A DNA stretch of 64,000 nucleotides from Mycolicibacter nonchromogenicus (GTDB lineage Bacteria > Actinomycetota > Actinomycetes > Mycobacteriales > Mycobacteriaceae). Positions 9,969-16,955 of this stretch are shown piece by piece. Under the pieces are notes generated by a model that did not search any database, was not told where the DNA came from, and worked only from the letters and a program-made list of their open reading frames with translations. The DNA lies in contig NZ_LQPI01000039.1 in assembly GCF_002101775.1 (NCBI RefSeq), positions 62,001 through 126,000 on the forward strand, given 5' to 3'. Position numbers and translations under genes: made by a program. The stretch's first letter is position 1; every line of letters starts with the position of its first letter.

Positions 9969-10901
9969 ATGGGTACATCGGATACCGCATCGGAGCAGGC
10001 TGAAGACACTGTGGGTCGCCTGGTCGACTACGAGACGCTCGATGACGGGAGCATCGCCCGGATCTGGCTCAATCGGCCCGACGTGCACAATTCGCAGAAT
10101 CGCACGCTGCTCGTGCAGCTCGATGAGGCATTCGCTCGTGCCGAGGCCGATGACACCGTCCGGGTGGTGATCCTGGCGGCGCGGGGCAAGAACTTCTCTG
10201 CCGGTCACGACCTGGGCTCGGAGGCCGCGCTGCTCGAGCGTCGCCCCGGACCCGCGCAGCACCCGACGTTCCGCTCCCACGGCGCCACCCGGGAGCCGGT
10301 CGTGGAGAAGATGTACCTGCAGGAGTGGCACTTCTTCTTCCAGAACACCTGCCGGTGGCGCGACCTGCGCAAGATCACCATCGCCCAGGTGCAGGGCAAC
10401 GCCATCTCGGCCGGTCTGATGCTGATCTGGGCCTGCGACCTGATCGTGGCCGCCGACAATGCCCGGTTCTCCGACGTGGTCGGTGTCCGGCTGGGCATGC
10501 CAGGCGTGGAGTACTACGCCCACCCGTGGGAATTCGGCCCCCGCAAGGCCAAGGAGCTGCTGCTGACCGGAGACTCGCTGGACGCCGACGAGGCCCACCG
10601 CCTCGGCATGGTCTCCAAGGTGTTTCCGGCCGACGAGCTGGCGGACAAGACGCTGGAGTTCGCGCGGCGCATTGCCAAGCTGCCCACCATGGCCGCGCTG
10701 TTGATCAAGGATTCGGTGAACGGCGCCGCCGACGCGATGGGCTTCACCGAGGCGCTGCGGCACGGCTTCCACATCCATCAGCTGGGCCACGCCCACTGGT
10801 CGGCCCACAATGAGAACCGGGCTCCGGTGGGGCTGCCGCCGGACGTCGAGGACTGGCGCACCGCCAGGCCCACCGCGGTGGTCCGCCGCGACCAGCCCTG
10901 A
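9969..10901 (+). CDS. Crotonase-family protein with atypical active site
   Basis: 310 residues from ATG 9969; in-frame GTG 9939 and ATG 9942 are alternative starts. The crotonase fold is clear: oxyanion-hole segment RGKNFSAGHDLGS, then QGNAISAGLMLIWACDLIVA and LGMPGVEYYAHP. Standard enoyl-CoA hydratases carry glutamates in GGGCEL and QPEI. The corresponding positions here read SAGLML and SDVVGV, so both appear to be lost. It may be an isomerase, hydrolase or lyase acting on an acyl-CoA rather than a hydratase. It is a lone plus-strand gene divergent from otsA. Confidence 0.85.
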   Translation: MGTSDTASEQAEDTVGRLVDYETLDDGSIARIWLNRPDVHNSQNRTLLVQLDEAFARAEADDTVRVVILAARGKNFSAGHDLGSEAALLERRPGPAQHPTFRSHGATREPVVEKMYLQEWHFFFQNTCRWRDLRKITIAQVQGNAISAGLMLIWACDLIVAADNARFSDVVGVRLGMPGVEYYAHPWEFGPRKAKELLLTGDSLDADEAHRLGMVSKVFPADELADKTLEFARRIAKLPTMAALLIKDSVNGAADAMGFTEALRHGFHIHQLGHAHWSAHNENRAPVGLPPDVEDWRTARPTAVVRRDQP

Positions 10902-11054
10902 TCGGGGCGGTATGCCCTGCGGGCCTTCTCCCTCGGCCCGTAGTCGCTCCCTCCATCCGTAGTCGCCGACGTGTAATCAGACCGAGAAATCGCCCCGAAT
11001 TCCGCTCTGATTCCACGTTGGGCGATGGCGATGGCGGTGGCATGGTTCCATAGG

Positions 11055-11068
11055 TAGAACCTGTTTCA
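11055..11068 (+). promoter_or_regulatory. Putative KstR operator
   Basis: TAGAACCTGTTTCA matches the published KstR1 consensus TnnAACnnGTTnnA at every fixed position. It ends 21 bases before the proposed GTG start of the downstream SDR, where a repressor would block transcription. KstR controls cholesterol catabolism genes in mycobacteria. The surrounding gap (10902-11089) also holds a short direct repeat of CCGTAGTCGC near 10939 and 10959, with no other feature seen. Confidence 0.7.
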
Positions 11069-11089
11069 GTTTTGACGCGAGGGGTTGGT

Positions 11090-11905
11090 GTGCAGCTTTC
11101 GTTCGAAGATCGCAGCTACCTGGTCACCGGCGGGGGCAGCGGCATCGGCAAGGCCGTGGCCGCCGGACTGGCTGCCGCCGGGGCCGACGTCCTGATCGTC
11201 GGACGAGACGCGGATCGGTTGACGGCGGTGGCCGCCGAGCTCGGCGTGCGTCATCTGCCCACCGACGTCACCGACGAGGACAGCGTGATCGCCGCCGTCG
11301 ATGCCGCGGTGGCCGAGCGCGGCCGGCTGCACGGGGTGGTGCACTGCGCCGGCGGTTCGCAGACCATCGGGCCCATCACGCAGATCGACTCGGAGCTGTG
11401 GCGGCGCACCGTCGACCTCAACGTCAACGGCACCATGTACGTGCTCAAGCACGCCGGCCGGGCGCTGGTGCGCGGTGGCGGCGGCTCGTTCGTCGGGATC
11501 TCCTCGATCGCGGCCAGCAACACCCACCGCTGGTTCGGCGCCTACGGCCCGACGAAGTCGGCCTTGGATCACATGATGCAGCTGGCCGCCGACGAGCTGG
11601 GTGCCTCCTGGGTACGGGTCAACAGCATTCGCCCGGGCCTGACGCGCACCGAGCTGGTCGCCCCGATCCTGGATTCGCCCGAACTGAGCGAGGACTACCG
11701 CGTCTGCACGCCGCTGCCGCGGCCGGGCGAGGTCACCGATGTCGCCAACCTGGCGCTGTTCCTGCTCAGTGATGCGGCCGGCTACATCACCGGCCAGGTC
11801 ATCAACGTCGACGGCGGGCAGATGCTGCGCCGGGGCCCGGACTTCTCGTCGATGCTGGAGCCGGCTTTCGGGCCCGACGGGCTGCGGGGAGTGGTCGAGG
11901 GCTGA
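11090..11905 (+). CDS. SDR family oxidoreductase, probable KstR target
   Basis: 271 residues from GTG 11090, preceded at 5 bases by GCGAGGGG; a TTG at 11072 is less likely. Classical SDR: NAD(P) motif TGGGSGIG (near residue 14), NNAG-equivalent CAGG, catalytic Ser in SSIAAS, YGPTK (Tyr-x3-Lys), and a C-terminal ITGQVINVDGGQM typical of FabG-like enzymes. A KstR-type site just upstream suggests a steroid or steroid side-chain substrate; the exact substrate cannot be read from sequence. It converges with the dehydrogenase gene at 11919. Confidence 0.88.
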   Translation: MQLSFEDRSYLVTGGGSGIGKAVAAGLAAAGADVLIVGRDADRLTAVAAELGVRHLPTDVTDEDSVIAAVDAAVAERGRLHGVVHCAGGSQTIGPITQIDSELWRRTVDLNVNGTMYVLKHAGRALVRGGGGSFVGISSIAASNTHRWFGAYGPTKSALDHMMQLAADELGASWVRVNSIRPGLTRTELVAPILDSPELSEDYRVCTPLPRPGEVTDVANLALFLLSDAAGYITGQVINVDGGQMLRRGPDFSSMLEPAFGPDGLRGVVEG

Positions 11906-11918
11906 CCGCTTCGGGCTC

Positions 11919-12794
11919 TCAGAGGCCCGCGTCGCGTTCGGACAGGGTGGCAATCGCCGACCAGTCCAACTGTCCGCCCCCGTTGGCGAGCAAGCTCAGG
12001 AAACGGTCGCGCAGCAGGCTGCCCAGCGGCAGCGGCACAGCCAGCTCCTCGGCGGCCTGCAGCGCCAACCGGACGTCTTTGAGTCCGAGGGTCGCGGCGA
12101 AGCCGGCCGGCTCGTAGCGCTTGCGGGCGATCAGGTCGCCGTAGGTGGCATACGCCGGAGCGCTGAACAGCGTCGAGGTGAGGATGTCAACGTAGCTCAC
12201 CGGATCCACCCCGGCCTTGCCCACCAGGGCGATCGCCTCACCGAGCGATTCGATGACGGTGGCCAGCAGAAAGTTGCCGGACAGCTTCACCAGGTTGGCG
12301 TTGTACGGCTGCTCCGACACCACGAAGGTGCGCTGACCGATCACGTCGAACAACGGCGTCACCCGCTCCAGCACTGCGGGCGCGCCCGCCGCAATCACGA
12401 AAAGCTTTGCCGCCGCGGCGGCCTCAGGCCTGCCGAATACCGGTGCGGCGACGTAGGACTGCCCCGCTTCGGCGTGCGCGGCGGCAAGACGTCGGGCCAG
12501 CGCCACGCTGACGGTGCTCGACGAGATGTGGGTGCCGCCCGGCGGCAACGACGCCACAATCCCGCCCGGGCCCAGCGTGACACTCTCGACGGCGTCGTCG
12601 TCGGCGAGCATGGTCTGCACCACGTCGCCGCGGCAGGCATCGGCCACCGTGTGTGCCGCCGTGGCGCCTAGCTGAACCAGGGCGTCCACCTTGACCGCTG
12701 ACCGGTTATAGGCGGCCACGGTGTGCCCCGCTTTGAGTAGGTTGGCGGCCATGCCGCTGCCCATGTTGCCGAGTCCGATGAATCCAACGTGCAC
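11919..12794 (-). CDS. 3-hydroxyisobutyrate dehydrogenase-like enzyme
   Basis: 291 residues from GTG (complement 12792-12794), starting VHVGFIGLGNMGSGMA; the frame is open further upstream but that part runs into the divergent SDR gene. Beta-hydroxyacid dehydrogenase family: N-terminal Rossmann domain with GLGNMG, substrate loop (THISSSTVSVA), and the helical domain with the catalytic-lysine region NLVKLSGNFLLA. The family oxidises small beta-hydroxy acids or reduces succinic-semialdehyde-like substrates with NAD(P). It is divergent from the SDR at 12855 with a 60-base gap, so the two may share control. Confidence 0.85.
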   Translation of the reverse strand: MHVGFIGLGNMGSGMAANLLKAGHTVAAYNRSAVKVDALVQLGATAAHTVADACRGDVVQTMLADDDAVESVTLGPGGIVASLPPGGTHISSSTVSVALARRLAAAHAEAGQSYVAAPVFGRPEAAAAAKLFVIAAGAPAVLERVTPLFDVIGQRTFVVSEQPYNANLVKLSGNFLLATVIESLGEAIALVGKAGVDPVSYVDILTSTLFSAPAYATYGDLIARKRYEPAGFAATLGLKDVRLALQAAEELAVPLPLGSLLRDRFLSLLANGGGQLDWSAIATLSERDAGL

Positions 12795-12854
12795 GGTGTC
12801 CAGCTTGCCCTGTATGTCTATATGACGGAACGCAATGATTGAGGAGGACGTCTC

Positions 12855-13703
12855 GTGGGTGTTTACGCGGTAACGGGGTCGGCATCCGGCATGGGACGCC
12901 AGGCCGCGGAGAAGCTGCGGGCGGCCGGTCACACGGTGATCGGGGTCGACCTGCGCGACGCCGACGTCGTCGCGGACCTCTCCGGGCCCGATGGTCGGGC
13001 GGCCGCGGCCGAGCAGGTGCTGGCGCTGTGTGGAGGCCACTTGGACGGGGCGGTGCTGGCCGCCGGTGTCGGCCCCACCCCGCGAGCGACGGGGCTGATC
13101 CTGCAGGTCAACTACTTCGGCGTGGTCGACCTGTTGCAGGCGTGGCGGCCGGCACTGGCCGCCGCGCCCGGTATCGCCAAAGTCGTCGTGGTCGGCAGCA
13201 ATTCGACCACCACGGTGCCGGCCGTACCGCGGTCGGCGATACGTGCGCTGCTGGCCGGAAAAGCCGCCAAGGCGGGCCGCCGGCTGCGCCTGTTCGGCCC
13301 GGGCGCACCGTCCTTCGCCTATGCGGCATCGAAGATCGCGGTGTCGCGCTGGGTACGCCGGGAGGCCGTCCAGCCGTCGTGGGCGGGGGCTGGTATCCGA
13401 CTCAACGCCCTGGCGCCCGGCGCCATACTGACGCCGCTGCTGGAAAAGCAGCTCGCCACCCCGGGGCAGGAGAAGGCCGTCCGCAGTTTCCCGGTTCCGG
13501 TCGGCGGTTACGGGGATCCCGCCCAGTTGGCTGACTGGATGCTGTTCATGCTCTCCGAAACTGCCGACTTCCTCTGTGGCAGCGTGATATTCGTTGACGG
13601 CGGCTCGGACGCGTACTTCCGCGCCAACGACTGGCCGCGCAGCATCGGGGTCGCGCGGGTCCCGCGCTACCTGATGCGGTTCGCCTCGTTCCGGGGCGCA
13701 TAG
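12855..13703 (+). CDS. SDR family oxidoreductase
   Basis: 282 residues from GTG 12855 behind GAGGAGGA (about 6 bases). N-terminal TGSASGMG cofactor motif and DLRDADVVADL (Asp after beta-2, favouring NAD). The central Tyr/Lys pair sits in FAYAASKIA after a Ser-rich VVGSNSTT, and the C-terminus carries CGSVIFVDGGSD. The layout (short, Ala-rich, an insertion around residues 120-150 before YAASK) resembles hydroxysteroid dehydrogenase-type SDRs of actinobacteria. Substrate unknown. Confidence 0.85.
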   Translation: MGVYAVTGSASGMGRQAAEKLRAAGHTVIGVDLRDADVVADLSGPDGRAAAAEQVLALCGGHLDGAVLAAGVGPTPRATGLILQVNYFGVVDLLQAWRPALAAAPGIAKVVVVGSNSTTTVPAVPRSAIRALLAGKAAKAGRRLRLFGPGAPSFAYAASKIAVSRWVRREAVQPSWAGAGIRLNALAPGAILTPLLEKQLATPGQEKAVRSFPVPVGGYGDPAQLADWMLFMLSETADFLCGSVIFVDGGSDAYFRANDWPRSIGVARVPRYLMRFASFRGA

Positions 13704-13805
13704 AGCGCATCGAGGCCCCGCAGCAGCCCACCGCGACCCCGGCGCAACGGTCGGGGCCGTCCGGCGTTAGCGTGTCAAGGAGTTTCGGGATCTTTGAGGA
13801 GAAAC

Positions 13806-14666
13806 ATGCCCGCCGAGCTGAGCCACGACGAGACCCTGCGCGAGGTCACCACCGAGCAGGGGGTGCTGCGCTACCACGAAGCCGGTGACGGGCCGACGCT
13901 GCTGCTGCTGCACGGCTCCGGGCCGGGCGTGACCGGCTGGCGCAACTACCGTGGCGTGCTGCCCGCCTTCGCCGAGCACTTCCGCTGCCTGGTGCTGGAG
14001 TTCCCCGGGTTCGGGGTCAGCGACGATTTCGGCGGCCACCCGATGGTGACGGCGTTCGGCGCGGTGCCGGCGTTCGCCGACGCACTGGGGCTCGACCGAT
14101 TCAGCATTGTCGGCAACTCGATGGGCGGCGGCGTCGGGATCGGCTACTCGATCGGCAACCCCGACAAGGTGAACAAGCTGGTGACCATCGGCGGCATCGG
14201 CACCAACCTGCTCAGCCCGGGACCCGCCGAGGGCATCCGGTTGCTGCAAGACTTCGTCGACAACCCCAGCCGCGACTCGTTGGTGCGCTGGCTGCACTCG
14301 ATGGTCTACGACCCGTCGGTGATCACCGACGAGCTCATCGAGGAGCGGTGGGCGCTGGCCACAGACCCCGACACTTTGGCCAGCGCCCGGCGGATGTACG
14401 GCAAAGAAGCCTTCACCAACATGGTGAAGATGATGCAGGCGTCCAAGGGGCCGCTGCCGTGGGCGATGATGCACCGGCTCAAGACGCCGACGCTGGTCAC
14501 CTGGGGCCGCGATGATCGGGTCAGCCCACTGGACATGGCGCTGATCCCGATGCGCACCATCCCCGACGCCGAGGTGCACGTGTTCCCCAACTGCGGGCAC
14601 TGGACCATGATCGAGGCCCAGGACGCCTTCATCCGGGTGGTACTGGAGTACCTGACCCGGGATTAG
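13806..14666 (+). CDS. Alpha/beta hydrolase, meta-cleavage product hydrolase type
   Basis: 286 residues from ATG 13806 behind TGAGGAGA. Alpha/beta-hydrolase fold with the oxyanion motif HGSGPGVTGW, nucleophile elbow VGNSMGGG (Ser), acid in WGRDDRVSP (Asp) and catalytic His in NCGHWTM. The HGSGPG and GNSMGGG patterns, plus the overall layout, resemble carbon-carbon bond hydrolases such as BphD/MhpC and the steroid-ring hydrolase HsaD. No dioxygenase gene lies beside it, so a role in aromatic or steroid ring cleavage is plausible but unproven. Confidence 0.85.
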   Translation: MPAELSHDETLREVTTEQGVLRYHEAGDGPTLLLLHGSGPGVTGWRNYRGVLPAFAEHFRCLVLEFPGFGVSDDFGGHPMVTAFGAVPAFADALGLDRFSIVGNSMGGGVGIGYSIGNPDKVNKLVTIGGIGTNLLSPGPAEGIRLLQDFVDNPSRDSLVRWLHSMVYDPSVITDELIEERWALATDPDTLASARRMYGKEAFTNMVKMMQASKGPLPWAMMHRLKTPTLVTWGRDDRVSPLDMALIPMRTIPDAEVHVFPNCGHWTMIEAQDAFIRVVLEYLTRD

Positions 14667-14778
14667 TCAGCGCCGGATCGCGCCTTGGTGCGAATCTCGG
14701 CCGATGGGGTCAGCGGGAGTGGGAGCTCGGATGACATCACCCCGTCGTACAATCGCCCTGGCTCATTGAGCCGGCCCG

Positions 14779-14854
14779 GCCGCGTTAGCTCAGTTGGTAG
14801 AGCGTCGCTCTTGTAAAGCGGATGTCGAGAGTTCGAGTCTCTCACGCGGCTCCA
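14779..14854 (+). tRNA. tRNA-Thr (anticodon TGT)
   Basis: Complete cloverleaf. The acceptor arms GCCGCGT and ACGCGGC pair over 7 bp. The D arm has the GCTC..GAGC stem, and the anticodon stem TCGCT/AGCGG encloses loop CTTGTAA with anticodon TGT, reading ACA/ACG. The T arm is GAGAG-TTCGAGT-CTCTC. The discriminator is T 14851 and an encoded CCA follows at 14852-14854. A TACAAT -10-like box lies at 14748-14753 in the upstream gap. Confidence 0.97.
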
Positions 14855-14900
14855 TTTCGGCAGGTTCAGTGGTGTCGGCACCACGGGATAGCGTCGTCAG

Positions 14901-15308
14901 GTGTCGGTGACCTGTCTCGGATGCGGCGTCAATTTTGATGGCCGCCGGCTCAGGGTGTTCTGCAGCAATGCCTGCCAACAGTCACACCGCCGGCGCCTGC
15001 TTCTGGAGGCCTGGCTCACCACCGGGGTCTGTGGTCGCACCTCGTATCTCGGAAATTACGTCCGGGACTATCTCGACGAGCAGCAGGGTGGTTGTTGCGC
15101 GATCTGCGGCATCGAGGGCACGTGGAACAGCGTCAGTTTGACCCTGGTCATCGACCATATTGACGGAGACGCAACCAACAATCGTCGTGAGAATCTGCGC
15201 CTCGTCTGCCCCAACTGCGACAGTCAGCTGCCGACCTACAAGGCGAGGAACCGCGGCAGGGGCCGCTATTACCGGCGACAGCGGTATGCCGAAGGCCGGT
15301 CCTATTGA
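14901..15308 (+). CDS. Small HNH endonuclease-like protein
   Basis: 135 residues from GTG 14901. Two zinc-binding parts: an N-terminal CLGC...CSNAC knuckle and an HNH core with CCAICG, the catalytic VIDHIDGD and CPNCDSQ. The C-terminus is basic (KARNRGRGRYYRRQRY), suited to nucleic-acid binding. Small HNH genes of this kind occur in phages and as free-standing genes. Its position 47 bases after a tRNA is where integrated elements often sit, but no integrase or flanking repeat is visible. Host function unknown. Confidence 0.8.
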   Translation: MSVTCLGCGVNFDGRRLRVFCSNACQQSHRRRLLLEAWLTTGVCGRTSYLGNYVRDYLDEQQGGCCAICGIEGTWNSVSLTLVIDHIDGDATNNRRENLRLVCPNCDSQLPTYKARNRGRGRYYRRQRYAEGRSY

Positions 15309-15327
15309 GGTGTGGCCTCCGGGGCGG

Positions 15328-16071
15328 TCAACTCGGCGGCTCGGTCGGGTCCTCGTCGATCACCCGTTGGGAACGCACGGTGCGGGTCGATGGGCGCCGG
15401 CTGGATCGGCGGGGCAGCAGCGGGATGCGCTCGGCGATGTTGCTCAGCGGATTGACCACCAGCGTCAGCGCGATCACCGCCTCCTGCAGGGTCTCGATCG
15501 CCGGCTCCAGCGCTTCCATCCCGGGGGCCAGCCGGCTCAGGGTGTCGGCGAGACCGGTGAGTTGCTCCAGGGGCCCGTTGCGGGCGGTCAGTTTGTCGAT
15601 CAGCCCGCCGTCGGCCAGCAGCCGGTCGGCCAGGCCATCCTCGGCCAGCAGTCGTTCGATCAGGCCGTCTTCGTCGGTCAGTTGATCCACCAGCCCGCCG
15701 GGCTGCAGGGCCCGCTGCAGCCCGCCGCCCTCGGCGGTGAGCCGGTCGATCACGCCGCCCGGGCCGGTCAGCTGGTCGACGAGTCCGCCCGGCGCCAGTA
15801 GCCGGTCGGCCGGCCCGCCGGGCGCCAGCGCACGTCCCAGCGGTGCGTCGTCGTCCATCAACTTGGCCAGCCGGTTGGCCCGTGCGATGGTGTCGTCCAG
15901 GCCCAGGATGTGTGCCATTGAGCTGTTGGCGCCCGGCTTCCCGGCGTCGCCGAGGGCCTGGCGGGCCAGTCCGAGCGCCGTAGTCGCCACGCTGAGGCCG
16001 GCGTCGGCCACCGACAGCCCGATGCGCGCCGGAGCGGTTGACACGGCAATCAGCTGTTTGACCAGGCTCAC
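15328..16071 (-). CDS. Decapeptide-repeat protein (Rv0756c position)
   Basis: 247 residues, GTG start at complement 16069-16071. Three parts: an Ala/Leu-rich helical N-terminus (1-50); ten consecutive 10-residue repeats (71-170) with consensus LTxxGGLxDR, for example LLAPGGLVDQ, LTGPGGVIDR and LLADGGLIDK; then a hydrophobic helix (about 190-212) and a basic Arg/Ser tail. No signal peptide is evident. It occupies the same divergent position to phoP as Mtb Rv0756c, a protein of unknown function. The repeats suggest a solenoid or extended amphipathic surface. I do not recognise a functional family. Confidence 0.8.
   Translation of the reverse strand: MSLVKQLIAVSTAPARIGLSVADAGLSVATTALGLARQALGDAGKPGANSSMAHILGLDDTIARANRLAKLMDDDAPLGRALAPGGPADRLLAPGGLVDQLTGPGGVIDRLTAEGGGLQRALQPGGLVDQLTDEDGLIERLLAEDGLADRLLADGGLIDKLTARNGPLEQLTGLADTLSRLAPGMEALEPAIETLQEAVIALTLVVNPLSNIAERIPLLPRRSSRRPSTRTVRSQRVIDEDPTEPPS
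15562..15861 (-). repeat. Ten tandem decapeptide-coding repeats
   Basis: Thirty-base period coding for residues 71-170 of the phoP-divergent protein. The register stays exact for ten units: each ends in Arg, Gln or Lys, usually after Asp, Glu or Gln, and most carry Gly-Gly or Asp-Gly at positions 5-6 and an aliphatic residue at position 8. The DNA copies have diverged, so this is a protein repeat under selection rather than a recent VNTR. Confidence 0.85.
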
Positions 16072-16114
16072 CAGACCAGTCTAGGGGTCGCGGGAAGGGG
16101 TATCAGCTGGTTTG

Positions 16115-16138
16115 ATTGACAACAAACGTACAGTCAAT
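16115..16138. promoter_or_regulatory. Inverted repeat in the phoP promoter
   Basis: ATTGAC (16115-16120) and GTCAAT (16133-16138) form a perfect 6-bp inverted repeat with a 12-base spacer. It lies in the 107-base gap between phoP and the divergent repeat-protein gene. The left arm overlaps a TTGACA that could serve as a -35 box. It does not match the TCACAGC direct repeats described for Mtb PhoP, so the bound protein, if any, is unknown. Confidence 0.45.
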
Positions 16139-16178
16139 ATCCAGGTGGTTTTCATCGGGCTGCGAGGGAATTGACGCT

Positions 16179-16898
16179 ATGGGAGCAACAGCCGCGCAAG
16201 ACACCGCACCGGAGGCCCGAGTTCTCGTCGTCGACGACGAGTCGAACATCGTGGAACTGCTGTCGGTCAGCCTGAAATTCCAGGGATTCGAGGTCTACAC
16301 GGCCTCCAGCGGGCCGGCGGCGCTGGACCGTGCCCGCGAGGTCCGGCCGGACGCGGTGATCCTCGACGTGATGATGCCGGGCATGGACGGATTCGGGGTG
16401 CTGCGCCGGCTGCGTGCCGACGGCATCGACGCCCCAGCGCTGTTTCTGACCGCGCGCGACTCACTGCAGGACAAGATCACCGGCCTGACCCTCGGCGGCG
16501 ACGACTACGTGACCAAGCCGTTCAGCCTCGAGGAAGTGGTGGCGCGGTTGCGGGTCATCCTGCGCCGGTCGGGCAAGGGCGGCCAGGAACCGCGCAACTC
16601 CCGGCTGACGTTCGCCGACATCGAACTCGATGAGGACACCCACGAGGTGTGGAAGGGCGGCCAACCGGTGTCCTTGTCGCCGACCGAGTTCACGCTGTTG
16701 CGGTACTTCGTGATCAATGCCGGCACGGTGCTGAGCAAGCCGAAGATCCTCGACCATGTATGGCGTTATGACTTCGGCGGCGACGTCAACGTGGTGGAGT
16801 CGTATGTCTCCTACCTACGGCGCAAGATCGACACCGGCGAGAAGCGGCTGTTGCACACGCTGCGCGGGGTCGGGTATGTGTTGCGCGAGCCGCGGTGA
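16179..16898 (+). CDS. phoP: Response regulator PhoP
   Basis: 239 residues from ATG 16179 with GAGGGA about 10 bases upstream; the frame stays open further 5' but homology to Mtb PhoP begins after this start. Receiver domain (about 15-130) with acidic pocket VVDDES, phospho-acceptor Asp63 in ILDVMMPGMDG, and the conserved Thr and Lys (FLTARD, YVTKPF). OmpR-type winged helix (about 145-239) with SPTEFTLLRYFV and GDVNVVESYVSYLRRKID. It is nearly identical to Mtb PhoP in the effector domain. In mycobacteria PhoP controls lipid synthesis, pH response and secretion. phoR follows. Confidence 0.97.
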   Translation: MGATAAQDTAPEARVLVVDDESNIVELLSVSLKFQGFEVYTASSGPAALDRAREVRPDAVILDVMMPGMDGFGVLRRLRADGIDAPALFLTARDSLQDKITGLTLGGDDYVTKPFSLEEVVARLRVILRRSGKGGQEPRNSRLTFADIELDEDTHEVWKGGQPVSLSPTEFTLLRYFVINAGTVLSKPKILDHVWRYDFGGDVNVVESYVSYLRRKIDTGEKRLLHTLRGVGYVLREPR

Positions 16899-16955
16899 AC
16901 GCGAGCGAGCGACGGTGGCCGGTGAAGGCCGGAAACGGGTTATAGGTCGAAACAT

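Noticed and set aside
13704-13805. CCCCG/CGGGG hairpin after the SDR at 12855 as a terminator
   Set aside because: Only a 5-bp stem with a 10-base loop; expected by chance at this GC content.
14779-15308. tRNA-Thr followed by an HNH gene as an integrated element
   Set aside because: No integrase, no duplicated tRNA 3' end and no phage structural gene nearby; only the HNH gene itself supports it.
16115-16138. Calling the phoP promoter inverted repeat a PhoP box
   Set aside because: It does not match the direct-repeat TCACAGC pattern known for mycobacterial PhoP, so only a generic palindrome is reported.
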